DNA of 64,000 bases from Telmatactis stephensoni (GCA_029948255.1 JALIZF010001352.1:186001-250000), one strand, 5' to 3'. Positions 19,135 through 30,800 are shown, counted from the stretch's first letter. Numbers and translations are program-made. The notes: generated by a model from the sequence alone, not told the origin.

Positions 19135-19998
19135 ATACGCGCAACAAAATCGTGCAACTTGTTGCGCAACATCGTTGCGTTGCAAGTTGCAGAGCGATGT
19201 TGTTCGTATTTCCACCCACATCACAACTTGTCACGCAACAAAAATCCATTGTTGCAGGTTGTAATAATCGATGAGGTCCTCGATCTCTTCGTCACTCCAT
19301 TCTTTCTCCTCTTTCGCCTTCAAAGAGCGAATTACTTCGTCATACATATAATACACAGTTTTAAAAAAAACTTCCATTTAGAAGCCTGTCCTTCTTAGCT
19401 TGTTATTTTTTTACTTCCCTCACCAAGGCAGACCGAAGACCATGAAGAATTTTCTTAAGATAATATGGAGCCATGATAAATGTATTGGAGAGTGTCTCCA
19501 TTGCTGTTGTCTTTTGCTGTCGGCTTTTGTACTCTGGAACTGATGAGTCCCAAAGGCATGGGTAGTTTTCCAACTCCTTAAACAACTTAAACTTGTTTGC
19601 TTCAGTAATTTTTGAGATTTCTATGGCCTCGCTTTCTGCTACGCTTTCATGATCCTTCGTGTTTTCTTTCTCTATGTCCGCCATCTTTGTTTTCCCTTTC
19701 CCGCAAAGCATCTTTGGTCATATATCAGCAGCCAATTAGCAGCTTGTTTGTCGAATTTGTTGCGCGTCAAGTTGCAGAGAGGTGGTAATACGTGCAACAA
19801 AATATAAATTTGTTACAAAAAGTAGAAGTACTTTTTACTACTTTTTGCAACAAAGTTTTTCAACCTGCAACAATGGATTTTTGTTGCGTGACAAGTTGTG
19901 ATGTGGATGGAAATACGAGCAACATCGCTCTGCAACTTCCAACGTAACAATATTGCGCGACAAGTTGCACGAATTTGTTGCGCGTATTTCCGCACCTT
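19135..19998. mobile_element. Inverted-repeat element carrying a MADF-like reading frame
   Basis: Arms of about 125-135 bp, at about 19135-19262 and inverted at about 19861-19995. They begin ATACGCGCAACAAA and are rich in GCAACTTGTTGCGC motifs, and they bracket a minus-strand MADF-type frame. A MADF/Myb-like accessory protein is known from PIF/Harbinger transposons, which is why a Harbinger-derived non-autonomous element is my preferred reading. I cannot find a transposase nor a clear short TSD. Confidence 0.6.
19403..19711 (-). CDS. Truncated MADF-like domain protein (transposon-borne)
   Basis: A 102-aa frame. After an acidic N-terminus, residues about 40-100 read KFKLFKELENYPCLWDSSVP, then a YKSRQQKTTAMETL helix, then LKKILHGLRSALVREVKK. 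This pattern (ENYPxLWD, YKxR, LRxxYxRExKK) is that of an Adf-1/MADF DNA-binding domain. The domain's usual downstream part is missing and the segment between helix 2 and helix 3 is unusual, so it may be a fragment. The internal start MADIEKEN (residue 10) is an alternative. It is enclosed by the inverted-repeat arms of a DNA element. Function: probable DNA-binding accessory of a transposon, or its relic. Confidence 0.5.
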   Translation of the reverse strand: MLCGKGKTKMADIEKENTKDHESVAESEAIEISKITEANKFKLFKELENYPCLWDSSVPEYKSRQQKTTAMETLSNTFIMAPYYLKKILHGLRSALVREVKK

Positions 19999-20667
19999 AA
20001 GCTCGATCGGCTAGACTGATTTCCATGAATCGACCAAGACTGAGCAAGAAATAAGCATAAATAGAGGAAGCATTGACTATAACTGAAAACAACTAAGACG
20101 TAACCTTTACTATAAATCAAGTTGTTGGCCATGTTTCCTATAGTAAACGACAAAAACAAGCTAAACAATTATTTGTAAAAACGTTAACTCTCCGTCTACA
20201 AAATATGTTACCTCTTCACTTTCTCCTTGAAAAATGCCGAGGAAAATTTATTCATATCCTAGACCAGTAAAAGGTATGAATTTGTCAACTATTCATTTGT
20301 CTTATCAGCACAAAATCCAATGTTTTCCCAATTGAATTTCTTGGGTCTCATGAATGTCCTCATTCATCGCAACGTGGCGTTTGCATTGTAGTTTCATTCA
20401 TAAAGTACAAAAACTCGACTTTTTCTTTTTCGACGGTAGATAGTAACCTCATTTGCATTACAGCTATCAACAAAAAATTAGTTTTGATAAATAATATTTT
20501 TGACTTCGTAAACATTATCCACAACATGCAATAAAGCAATGAAGAAAAATTTTCATCTTTCAATTTTTCGGTCCGTACGGAAATGTACGGCCTGCTAATT
20601 GACCAATGAGAGCGTGCGTTATATGTTCGCTATATAATAAAAGAAAATATTCCACGATTCAATTGCA

Positions 20668-20815
20668 CTAGAGCAATAACACTTAAACCGTGAAATAACT
20701 TAGTAACTAAATAGAGACAAATAGTAGCAAAACCCTTTGTATTCTATTGTTTCATCAGAACTGTTTGTACTTTTTAGTTAGTACTTGTTTCATGGTTTTA
20801 GTGTTATCGCTCTAG
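20668..20815. mobile_element. Short hairpin MITE
   Basis: Ends CTAGAGCAATAACACTTAAACC and an imperfect inverted copy ending GTGTTATCGCTCTAG bound 148 bp. Non-coding. TSD not resolved. Confidence 0.6.
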
Positions 20816-20932
20816 TTTGTCTTAAATTTTCATTATTTACGAAAGAACCAGTTACGTAAGGTAATTACATTTCAAACGTTTACTTAAATTCTACCACTGG
20901 CCATACATTACAGAAATAGTTTAAAATCGGGT

Positions 20933-21077
20933 TAGAGTGCTTACAATATATCCGTGAAAAACTTTGTAAAAAATTGCACTAATTTGCACTAATTAAACAA
21001 TAGAAAACAAAGGATTTCGCGCTATTTAGTACAATTTAGCTCGCTATCTTTTTCACAGATATATTGTAAGCACTCTA
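20933..21077. mobile_element. Short hairpin MITE
   Basis: Ends TAGAGTGCTTACAATATATC and an inverted copy ending GATATATTGTAAGCACTCTA, 145 bp. The interior contains AAACAAAGGATTTCGCGC. Non-coding. Confidence 0.6.
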
Positions 21078-21079
21078 GG

Positions 21080-22100
21080 CAATTGGCAATTCCTACCTTT
21101 TCCCCATTCTCATTTTATTGGTCCTAGAAAGGTTATACATTGAGGAAATTGACCTTGGCTCAGTGACTTTGGGTTTTTATAAAACACGGCGGGCAGTCTT
21201 CACTGCGCTAAGCACTGGTCTTGTGCATGGGCATCGTCAGTAGCCACTAGACAGAAAATGACTTGATACAACCAACAAGGTGAAAGGGAGATCGGAGGGA
21301 GGATGTGTCAGGACCGGAGCCAGTGCCATGTCAGGGGGTGTTGGACGGAAAACTTGGAGATAGTCGGAGTGGTTGTGCTCGTGGCCTTCCTCCTTCTCAT
21401 GGGTGCACACAGAAAAATCATTACAAATCGAGGCGAGGTGCTGTTATTAACATTCGCGGTAGGTCAATTTAAATCACGAAACGCGACATGTTATACAACT
21501 TGCGATTGGTCGGCTGAAAAACGCAACGGTGTTTGTTACAAAACGCGACGAGTGTTATTACGTTTTGATACAAAACACGAAGTTATTACATATTGCGATA
21601 GAACAGTCGTCATAGATGGCCTTGTCATAGTGCAGGAATATAGTGCACAAAAATGCATGCAGATTTGTTCAGTTTTGTGTTACAAGTAATTTCTGATGTA
21701 GCGCCACGCCCAAACCTCAATACTTCCAGTTTTACACCAGTGGAATTAATTTTCACTTAAAATTAATGAAAATAACTGTTTTCTTCCGCACTATCACCAT
21801 CAACCCGTCCTATTTGGCTTAATGTTGTATGCTTTATATATCGTTTGATATGTATTGCCACACCCAAAACTTGATACTGCCAGTACACTATACATATTAG
21901 GAATATCTCAAGTCTCTAAATTATCAAAATTATTTACCTTGTTTTAAAGCTAACGAGATAAAATGATCGATACGATACAACATCAAAAACACACCTTTCC
22001 TTTGGTACTTACAATAGCAGTGTAGTAGAAATAGCTTATTGCTAATTTTCGCAATACTTAATATATTTTAAAATTAGTTTTCGCGATTTGAAACAACAGA
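21080..22100. other. Intergenic, one unsupported reading frame
   Basis: A 128-codon plus-strand frame (21303-21689) has a short GCW...NLEIVGVVVLVAFLLLMG stretch reminiscent of the last loop and fourth membrane segment of tetraspanins. The rest is not protein-like, and no splice context was found. At best a decayed exon. Confidence 0.25.
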
Positions 22101-22105
22101 CCAGT

Positions 22106-22275
22106 TTCGAGTTCCTCTTTGCTCAGCCTCGCATCCAAGTAAAATATTCATGAATTTTAGCAAAAACCTCGTGGAATTCTAAAGTATTCTCTTTGTTCGT
22201 TCATTGCATTCCATCGAATTCTATGGAATAAATTTCGCGGAATCGAGGCTTAGCCTGAGCAAAGAGGAACTCGAA
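22106..22275. mobile_element. Short hairpin MITE
   Basis: Ends TTCGAGTTCCTCTTTGCTCAG and its exact inverted copy, 170 bp, with GGAATTCTA-type internal repeats. Non-coding. Confidence 0.65.
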
Positions 22276-22628
22276 AATGGAGTATTTTGAACGACTTGCG
22301 CATGCATTAAATGAGTTCGCCCTGCTAGCCAATCGAATGTATTATTGATTGAAAACAAAATTCTCCTTAAAAAAGGCACGTTTACGCAATCATCAAGGCA
22401 TCAAACGCGCGCTCAAATTACAATAGTTAACGAACTTTGACAAAAAATGAAGGAAACAAAATAAGAAAAATTAAAGAAAAGAAAAGAAAAACGAACAAAA
22501 CTTGTAAAAAGACGTTGAAAAGATTAAAATATAAGTACAATGCAGTGCTAGTAAGATACAAATATATATCAATTGGTGTAAACAATTATATATACATAAT
22601 AATAAAAAAACACTATACTGTAAAATGT

Positions 22629-22741
22629 GCCGGTTGTACGAAGCCTGGATAAGCGCTATCCGCGGGATAAATCTTTATTCAGCGGATAAAATTTATAGCT
22701 CTTATTCGGTGGATAACTTATCTAGGCTTTGTACAACCGGC
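22629..22741. mobile_element. Short hairpin MITE
   Basis: A 113-bp unit with arms GCCGGTTGTACGAAGCCTGG and an inverted copy ending CTTTGTACAACCGGC. GGATAA motifs repeat inside. Confidence 0.65.
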
Positions 22742-22920
22742 TCTTGTTGTTTATTGAAGAACTGTTTCCTTAGGGAAACTTTAAAACTATTAAAAGAGTT
22801 CTAATCTGTTTTAATTATACTAATTGGGAGAAAGTTCAGAGGCTTGAATGTGGTAACATTAATTAATAAATGTTTGTCCACCGGCACTTTCTAACTTGCA
22901 TTTAAAATTTGGGCATACTA

Positions 22921-23075
22921 GTAAGAGCGGTTTTCGTATGAATGGGAAACGAGTACGGCCCGTACCGCGACCGTTTAAGTACCGTTATTTCTACTAAAAC
23001 GTTTGAAAATTCTGCCGTAACCATGCCGTAACCGTACCGTGACCGTACTGTTTCCCAGTCATATGAAAACCGCTT
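22921..23075. mobile_element. MITE inserted in duplication copy 2
   Basis: Arms GTAAGAGCGGTTTTCGTATG and an inverted relative ending CATATGAAAACCGCTT, with TA on both sides. Copy 1 reads CATACTAAATCATAATTTG without it, giving an empty site. It suggests a TA-targeting (Tc1/mariner-type) element. Confidence 0.7.
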
Positions 23076-23712
23076 TAAATCATAATTTGAATACCTAGTG
23101 TTATGAGAGTGAATACCGCTGTTACGCTCTATAAAAGGCTTCTAATATATATGAGGGTGGCTCACCCTGTATTCTCTTAGAAGCTATTAAACATTTAGAC
23201 TAAATCATGGCATCCTCATACAAGACAACCAACCTAATCTATTAAACAATGTTACTGTTGAGAATTAAACATCCGTTAAATATGCTAAAAATCAGTAAGG
23301 CACGGCCATTATTATAATTGTAGCAACAGACGTGTGTGTACAACTGTGCATGCACTATTTATAGTTCTAAATGAGAGCTAGAGTGATTTTACTTAACACA
23401 TGAAAGAAAGATGTCGATTTAGTTTGTAGTAGTCGATAAAGAACACCGAAAAGTAAACAAGGGGGAGGGGAGGTAGTTAAATCAACATACCTTAAGGCTG
23501 CTATTTTTAGCAACAACATATTTTAGCAAACTTTAGCGAATTCTCCAAAACCGCAAAATTTTGTATAACTAAAATCAACATTCTTGTATATTCCTGGTCA
23601 ATCATAGTAAAAATCGTAATCACCCCCCCCCCCCCCCCTCGTCCTTCCCCCCGAAAAACATCACTAAACTAAGTAGCTGCCAAATCTTCCCCTTGAGAAG
23701 TCGCTAAATTAA

Positions 23713-23847
23713 GGGGCTGTTTATATGAAGATGAGTTGTCCCTGGTAGCAGGGATAACTATTCTGTTTTCTTTTCCCTAGGGAACACAAAACAAAAGAGT
23801 TATTCCGGCTTACCACAGGGACAAGTGGCCTTCATATAAACAGTCCC
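23713..23847. mobile_element. MITE in duplication copy 2
   Basis: Arms GGGGCTGTTTATATGAAG and an inverted copy ending CTTCATATAAACAGTCCC, 135 bp, with inner arms GTCCCTGG/CAGGGAC. Non-coding. Confidence 0.65.
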
Positions 23848-24132
23848 TTTGTGGTCGCGATCGCTAGAAATAAAAACCTTATGGTGTTATGGTTAGTTTT
23901 AATATTGTTCTAAAGTAACTTGTTACTGATTGTAACTCAAGTCGCGTTGTATCAGAGAACAGAACTTAGCTACACCTGATCTATTTATAAATCTCGGCAC
24001 AGCAAAAGTTAAGGGAGGGTATACGTAGGGGCCTTATATGAGCTGGGGCAGTCATATTCAAAAGTTCACCTTGGAGACAGGGAACTTATTTTGACCGTCC
24101 AATAGCCTATTCAGTCTCAGTTGCTTAATTAA

Positions 24133-24562
24133 AAGGGGACTAGCATCAAAATTGTTCAACATTAAATTTAGCTGAAACTTCATTGAAACTACACAGAAAG
24201 ACTCTCAAAGAGTTGTTCAAAAACTGGTTAGTTTTTTTTCTGAAAATTTTCATGGGAAGTATTAGATTTTTATGAATCTTTGGAGGTATCAGTCACATCA
24301 TACACTCCACGCAAAAAATTTAGCTCCATACATTTCTTAGTACTTTGTAATTGAAATATCTAAATGTAAATGTTCTACATTGAAGAAAACTGGTCAGAAA
24401 ATGAATCCTTAGCTTAAACAATGTAAGAAAACTCCTTCACACAAATTTTTAGTGTCAAAGAAGTTGAATTGTTTGAGAAACAAAACATAAAGAAATGTAT
24501 GGAACTGAATTCTCAGGTTGAGTGTATGGCGTCACATGAACGATTTTCATGTCGGTCCCCCT
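24133..24562. mobile_element. TTAA-flanked MITE in duplication copy 2
   Basis: About 430 bp with ends AAGGGGAC and GTCCCCCT and TTAA on both sides (24129-24132 and 24563-24566). Copy 1 has the joined sequence (CACTTAATTTCTTTTTT) without the insert. TTAA targeting suggests a piggyBac- or Kolobok-type element. Confidence 0.6.
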
Positions 24563-24853
24563 TTAACTGAATTTCTTTTTTATTTACAGCGAAAACGCAA
24601 CGCTTGTGCCACGATCGTCAACTTTAAACTTTCAGCTGGATTGTTGTTTTTTCATATCCGCCAATCATGTGAAGAGTAGTATATATAAGCAGTATAAGAG
24701 TTTCTTTCTGTTTCTCTAGCCAGCATATTACGTAACTGCAAGATGCAAGAAATATCCTTCCGAACCATGCGTATTTGCACTTTAAATTACCTAGCACTGC
24801 AATTATGGTGTTAGTTATTTGGCAATGAGCTCCTTCTACAATTTTTGAGTTTG

Positions 24854-27002
24854 TCACTGAAAACAATAAACATTCCCAGGATTACCGTACGAAGTACATA
24901 AAATCTGACCATCATTTAGTAATGCTATGTATTGGGGACTGCGTAGGAGTTTATCCGTTTCTCCAATGAAACGACCATCCAATGTGTACTTATTAATTAC
25001 TTTAGATTCGTAGTCACACACCAGTAGATTGTCGTCATTATCAATAGCAAGACCCCAGGGGCTCTGTAACTGACCAACAGCATAACCCTTGCTTCCAATG
25101 GTGGATAGTCGAGTTGGTGAACCATCTTTCATCTGAATCACATGAATCACTCCATTATTGTAATCACTCACGTAAAACAGTCCATTGTGTGTAACGGTAC
25201 ATTGTGGCCCAAAATTGCCCTGATTTGGCACAGTAAATTGATATTGATAGTCACCGTCCTTTGTAAAGACTTGAATACGACGATTGTAAGTGTCACTCAC
25301 AATGATGTTACACTCGTTATCAACATGTACTCCAAGGGGGTAAGAAAACTCTCCATTGCCGTTACCTTGACAACCAAAGGTGTTTCGCAATATTCCTGTA
25401 ACAGTGTTCACTATGCATATCCTATTGTTGCCATTGTCAACTATGACTAAATCTATGTTGTTCAAAAATACTAATCCTCGTGGATATATCAATTGGCCTT
25501 GTTGATTGCCCTCGCCACCATACTTCCGCAACAATTCTCCGTTCAAGTTAAATACTCTAACGGCATAGTGCGAAGAGTAATCTGCAACAGCAATCCTTGT
25601 GTTGGTTTTATTAACGGCGATACCTGTGAAATATCCAGACCCAGTGCTCAATGCGTTACTGAACTTTGAAGAGCTGATCTCTTCAAGGTGTTGTGGGTGG
25701 ACAATCATTACAAATGGACTGTTAGACACAGGGTTCCCATTCAGTTTGACTTCTGCTGTCAGTTGTCCAAGTACTTGAGGGGTGAATATTACTTCTATTT
25801 TACCATCAGTCTTCACGGTTTTCTTTTCAACTTTTACATCATCTGCAGGACTGATTTGTATATCCACCACATCACAGTCATCGTAATTGAGATTTTCTGT
25901 TGAATATTTGGTTATCAAGGATAATTTTGCTTTCTCCAAGACTTTCAGATCAGAGTCACCATGGATTTTACTGAAGCTAGCATTTGATTTCCAAGTGAAT
26001 CGTACATTTCCAAGTTTAGCATTCATCACTTGTTGGCTAAAGACTTCATTGCCTTCAAAGGCAATTCCAACTGTATCTTTTTCAAATGACTGGTAAATCA
26101 ACCTTTTACAGCCGTTTATCTCTTGATTGTAAACCAAATCACTTGCTATTCCATTTTTAATAATGTTTTTAATATATTCCTTCGCAGCTGGGAGGTGACG
26201 TATTATACGTAAATTCCTGTCAGCCTTTGATTCGCTTCTTTGGATTTCATTGAGGAGCTCTTGTTCTTGGTCAAGTAAACATTTCACTAGCTTTTTGGTG
26301 ATTTTCTTGACTTCCTCTTTTGCTTTCTGTGCATCGCTTTTCATGTCGACAGCAGTCTTTTCTTCACATTTCTTTTTCATGTCGTCGCATTGGAGCTTAT
26401 CTATTTCCTCGAGGTTTCTTGATAATAAATCTTTCTCCATGGCAACGAACTCCTGCAGGGTCAATGTTTTATGATCCTTGTGGTCGTCTTTCAAGCAAAG
26501 CAAACAGATCAAGACGTCACAGTCTTTACAGAAAAACTCAAAAGACTCATTCAAGTGAGTCCTGCAAGAATTTTCTTTTTTCAACATTGACTCAAGATCT
26601 TCCTTCTTCATATCAGAAATAGAAATCACTTGATGATCTTTCATAAATACTGCGTGATACTTCAGACATTCGTCACACAACGAGCGATCACAGTCCAAAC
26701 ACTGCCACAATGCTGGTGAATGAGTCTCAGAAACAGAACAAACTTTTTCGCCTTCTACCAACGTCAAACCTTTCAAGGTTCTTGATTTTATTAGACTTGG
26801 CTGTAGATCTTTCACGCTGCTTATTTCTGGTAGAGAGGTTTGTGATGAACACTTAGGACACTTGAAGACGTCGATTGGCATGTCTTTTGATACAAGGCTT
26901 ACAAAACGTATGAAAACATGGCAGAATCTTGGGTTCAATAAGTGTATCATTACACAAGGAACACTCTACTTCTTTTTTAAGATTGTCGAGAAAAGACTCC
27001 AT
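24854..27002 (-). pseudogene. TRIM2/3/71-like copy 2 with frameshift in the RING
   Basis: Closely related to the gene at 14532-16700. The original ATG (27002-27000) and the first RING half (C, C, C-x-H, C, C ligands) are readable. A 14-bp deletion at about 26870-26895, relative to copy 1, shifts the frame before the last two RING cysteines and meets a TAA shortly after. Downstream, the frame for B-boxes, coiled coil, filamin domain and NHL repeats is fully open for 698 codons (24854-26950), including a one-codon difference in the NHL region. It could be a recent pseudogene, or produce a RING-less protein from an internal ATG. A sequencing error is less likely but not excluded. Confidence 0.85.
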
Positions 27003-27129
27003 TTTTGAAGGGATTTTACAAGAAGAATTCAGACCAACTCGTCAGTCACTCCTTTGATTCCGAGAAAAGGCGGAAGTTATTTGACCCTTGTATCTAAGAT
27101 TTCTTACACAGGAAGCCCAAACTAAATAA

Positions 27130-27550
27130 GGCCCGTCAGATTTTTTAGGTTTGTTTTTTTTTTTTTTTTTGGGGGGGGGGGGGGGGGATTTTTTGTGTGC
27201 CAATTTTTTTCCTTTCCTGGCTTCCCAGGATTAATTTTTTTAAAACGACACCCTTTATTTACATGCTCAGGGGGGGAGGGGGGGGGAGCACCCTCACCAT
27301 TTAGTAAAGTGCCTATAAAGTCTAGCCAGAAATGATTTCACTAAAAAGAACTTGGCCTCTTAAACAAAAATATTCTAAAAAGTAAGTCCTTCAATTTCTT
27401 TTAGCCGGGAAAAAGCCTTGCAAAGTTTGAGAAAAGGTACATTTTGAGCATCCAGTTTAAAAAAATTGTGAGAATTCTTGGGGAACTGTGACCCAGTATC
27501 GATGACGTTTCTAAGGAATAAAGTTAAATTTCAACGCTACAGGCTCTTAA
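27130..27550. other. Homopolymer-rich intergenic DNA
   Basis: Contains a T-run followed by a G-run (about 27158-27187) and a second G-rich stretch near 27270-27287. No gene. Such tracts are error-prone in assembly. Confidence 0.5.
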
Positions 27551-27618
27551 TATCCTTGTATACACCTATTTCAGAAAAGGTTGTCAGAGCTAAAGGCGAT
27601 AGGCGATAGGAGATAGGT

Positions 27619-27624
<6 letters not shown>

Positions 27625-27650
<26 letters not shown>

Positions 27651-30600
27651 TATTAATCTTTAGCCAGGGTAGACCCGTCAGCTAAAGCTGGTATCAATGG
27701 GTGCCCTGGTAAACTAATATAACAAAATAATAAAACAAATTAAAATGAATAAAATAGATAAAAATCCTAAAAAACACTAAGCCTAATTCCTAAAATTCCA
27801 TGATTAAATTTAAATGTTAATATCATATGAACATTTCTCTTAATTTCGATTTAAATATCAATAATGAGGTAATTACTTTAACTTCTGATGGTAAATTATT
27901 AAATTCCTTGGCTCCTACATAAAAACATCCCTTTTTGGCCACTTCGGTTCTAACTTTAGGAATTACAATATCAATACCATTTCTACGAGTGGCGTAAGAG
28001 TGATTGGAAATAATATAATAATCCTTAAAAAGTTCTGGTCCATCAAATTTAAGGCATTTAAAAACAAACGTTAACCTATGTATAATACAACGTGAGTAGA
28101 GGGTTTTCCACCCCAATTGTTGAAGCAACTGCTCATGTGACAAATATTGCTCTTTCAAAACTATTTTCGCCGCCCTGATCTGCAGGCGTTCTAATTTTTC
28201 AAGTCTACTTGGTGCTAAATTATTCCATATGAAATCACAATAATCTAATTTAGGTAATACCATTGATCTAAATACCCTTTCCGCTGCTTGAATAGTAAGA
28301 TTATTTCTAATTCTAGTTAATAAACTTAATTGACTAGAAACTTTGTTAAATAATTTTGTGGTATGTTCTTTAAAAGTCAAATGTTCGTCCAAGTACACTC
28401 CAAGGTATTTGTAGAAAGGCTTCTGCTTCAGAACTTTGTCGCCAAGTCGAACATCACAATTGCCAGTATCCAGGACACGTTGATTGAGCTTTTGTGAAGT
28501 TCCAAATATTACGTACTCGGTTTTCTTTGGATGAATGAACAATTCATTAAGAGAAGACCAGTTTGCCAGTTGGGATAACTCAGCGTTCAAAACTGCAATC
28601 ACTTCCGTAGAACTGGAGCTTCCGTAGAAAATTACGGTGTCATCCGCATACATCAATACATCAGCAGACTGAAGACAGCCTGGGAGATCGGTCACAAACA
28701 AAGAGAACAGAAGAGGCCCCAGTAGCGAGCCTTGTGGCACACCAGATAAAACAGGTTGAGGATCCGAAAGTATACCACCCAAAGACACAGACTGTTGGCG
28801 CTCAGAGAGGTAATCTCTCATCCAGTTATGTTCTTCATGACAAATTCCAAAGAGTTTCAGCTTTTCCAATAACTTGACATGATCTATCGTGTCGAAGGCC
28901 TTTCTGAAGTCGACGAAAAGAGCGCCCGTGACAAGACCTTTGTCCATGTTTTTCCTAATTGAATCAGTTAAAAATGTAACAGCTGACTGAGTAGAATAGT
29001 TCCTACGGAAACCACATTGGTAGTTGGAGAATAACTTATTTTCTTCGAGAAACTCAACCAGTTGTTGTTGGACTGTTTTCTCCAGTATTTTGGATGCAAC
29101 TGAAAGAACTGAGATCGGTCGGTAATTATCCATGTCCTCTCTACTACCTTCTTTATACAAAGGAACTATTTTTGCGTGCTTCCAATCTTGTGGAACTTGC
29201 TGTGTTAAAATGGACAAGTTAATGATGTAAGTCAAGGGAGCACTGATGTAAATGGTACCGTCTTTTAACAGTCTGGCAGGAACACAATCTAGACCAGTGG
29301 CCTTTGATGTCTTTAACTGCTTCAGATAGCTACAAACAAAGCCATTGGTCACAGTTCCTAAATGAAATCTTTGATTCGTGTAACTGGATAGGACCTGTAC
29401 AGCCGGGAGACACTGCACGATCGTATTTGTAATTCTTGACTTAATCGATGAAAAATATTTACAGAACACATTAGATATGTCTCGTTTATCAGTGTAAACC
29501 TGATTGTCTGCTTTGATCTGATTGACTGTATCTGATTTACCAGGTTTATTTGGTAGCACCTTCTTAATAGTTCTCCAAAAGTTACGAGGGCTATCCAGAT
29601 TTTCTTGTATCAGATTACGGTTAAAGGAAGCTTTCGCAAATCTAATTGCAGATGTTACTTGATTCCTAGATTTTCTATAGATAGACCAATCCTCATCTAG
29701 CCCAGTCCTCTTGGCTTTACGTAATTGAAAATCTCTTGTATTGATGAGCTTGGACACATGTGAATTTAGCCATGGACAGTTCGAACCTCGCACTTTCTTT
29801 GTAATCATTGGAGCATGTTTCTCACAAATGTCCAAAAAGATCTCTTTAAAGCTGGACCACGCGTCGTTCACATTCACACAAGAAAAAACTCTGTCCCATG
29901 AGACCAACTTTAAATCGTAATTAAAAGCCTCCATGTTGTATTTACTGTAATTGCGACACTTGATAGTACGTGGTTGAAATTTCAATGAGTTCATTTTGCG
30001 AATGCAACCAACCATACAGTGATCACTCAGCCCCAGAGGAATAACGCAAGATAATGGAACATTTTGCGGATGTGTGGAGAGTATTACATCAATAAGGGTG
30101 CTGCTATTCTTTGTTGTTCTTGTTGGATCTTTTATGAGCTGCGACATACCCATGCTTTTTAACATGTCTTTCAATTCCTTGGATGCTCCATCGCACCTTT
30201 GTCGAGGCAAAAAATTAGCATTTAGATCTCCCATTAAAATTATTTCTCTCCCTTCGGCCGCTGCAATGTTCATATTTTCTTCAAAAATAGAGTTAAAATC
30301 CACACTTAAGAACTGGGATCCAACAGGTGGACGATACACAGTTCCTATTAAAATGCTCCTTGACTTAGGAATTGAAACCTCGATCCAAACACTTTCCACT
30401 GAAGGCGATTCAATATCAGTACGTCTCGTAACGGTTAAACTGTCCAGGACATAAACAACGACACCACCTCCTTTGGCTTGATATTGTCTATCTTTGCGGT
30501 AGATGGTATAACCCTCAATTGCAATTTCATTATTAGAAACTTGTGAAGACAAATGTGTTTCGGAGACAGAAAACACATCAATGCCCTTATAACATTCTAG

Positions 30601-30800
30601 GAGTAACCTTATCTCATCCACTTTTGGCATCAAAGAACATACATTTAAATGTAAGAATTTGAGGCCACGATGGTTCATCAAATTAGATAGTTCAGGGATA
30701 TCTTGATAGCTTACTGGCTCTGTCGCATCACCTCCACTATTCACGGTTGGGTTTTCTATTTGTTTTTATTAAGAAAGTCAACAATGAGACATTCATATCC
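27625..30800 (-). mobile_element. Non-LTR retrotransposon (CR1/L2/Jockey group)
   Basis: A minus-strand element with an intact endonuclease-RT frame. Its 3' UTR contains CCAGGGCACCCATTGATACC, and its 3' tail is a (TTA)n microsatellite (forward TAATAATAA at about 27622-27650). The 5' limit is unclear. Both flanks carry an inverted copy of the same 60-bp sequence (see findings). Confidence 0.82.
27823..30744 (-). CDS. LINE ORF2: APE endonuclease plus reverse transcriptase
   Basis: A 973-aa uninterrupted frame. The N-terminal apurinic-type endonuclease has LKFLHLNVCSL, VSETHL, a GGGVVVYV strand, GDLNANF and LSDHCMV, the usual catalytic blocks in order. The reverse transcriptase centre shows FVDFRKAFDTIDH, GVPQGSLLGPLLFSLF and the YADDTVIF active site. 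The C-terminus (GAKEFNNLPSEVK) is typical of CR1/L2/Jockey-type elements. No RNase H domain is seen. The first Met may not be the true start, since an upstream ORF1 is not identified. The intact frame suggests recent mobility in this lineage. Confidence 0.9.
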   Translation of the reverse strand: MNSGGDATEPVSYQDIPELSNLMNHRGLKFLHLNVCSLMPKVDEIRLLLECYKGIDVFSVSETHLSSQVSNNEIAIEGYTIYRKDRQYQAKGGGVVVYVLDSLTVTRRTDIESPSVESVWIEVSIPKSRSILIGTVYRPPVGSQFLSVDFNSIFEENMNIAAAEGREIILMGDLNANFLPRQRCDGASKELKDMLKSMGMSQLIKDPTRTTKNSSTLIDVILSTHPQNVPLSCVIPLGLSDHCMVGCIRKMNSLKFQPRTIKCRNYSKYNMEAFNYDLKLVSWDRVFSCVNVNDAWSSFKEIFLDICEKHAPMITKKVRGSNCPWLNSHVSKLINTRDFQLRKAKRTGLDEDWSIYRKSRNQVTSAIRFAKASFNRNLIQENLDSPRNFWRTIKKVLPNKPGKSDTVNQIKADNQVYTDKRDISNVFCKYFSSIKSRITNTIVQCLPAVQVLSSYTNQRFHLGTVTNGFVCSYLKQLKTSKATGLDCVPARLLKDGTIYISAPLTYIINLSILTQQVPQDWKHAKIVPLYKEGSREDMDNYRPISVLSVASKILEKTVQQQLVEFLEENKLFSNYQCGFRRNYSTQSAVTFLTDSIRKNMDKGLVTGALFVDFRKAFDTIDHVKLLEKLKLFGICHEEHNWMRDYLSERQQSVSLGGILSDPQPVLSGVPQGSLLGPLLFSLFVTDLPGCLQSADVLMYADDTVIFYGSSSSTEVIAVLNAELSQLANWSSLNELFIHPKKTEYVIFGTSQKLNQRVLDTGNCDVRLGDKVLKQKPFYKYLGVYLDEHLTFKEHTTKLFNKVSSQLSLLTRIRNNLTIQAAERVFRSMVLPKLDYCDFIWNNLAPSRLEKLERLQIRAAKIVLKEQYLSHEQLLQQLGWKTLYSRCIIHRLTFVFKCLKFDGPELFKDYYIISNHSYATRRNGIDIVIPKVRTEVAKKGCFYVGAKEFNNLPSEVKVITSLLIFKSKLREMFI

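Larger units (their letters stand above)
22872..27128. repeat. Segmental duplication, copy 2 (contains TRIM copy 2)
   Basis: Counterpart of 13382-17587. It carries its own set of inserted MITEs (22921-23075, 23713-23847, 24133-24562) and lacks the 16760-17503 insertion. Confidence 0.8.

Noticed and set aside
21303..21689. 128-codon frame with a tetraspanin-like stretch
   Set aside because: Only about 25 residues look protein-like; no splice sites or partner exons found nearby.
24624..24866. 80-codon frame downstream of TRIM copy 2, similar to one downstream of copy 1 (14332-14544)
   Set aside because: It is antisense-free flank shared by the duplication, overlaps the TRIM 3' end and shows no domain; conservation is explained by the duplication itself.
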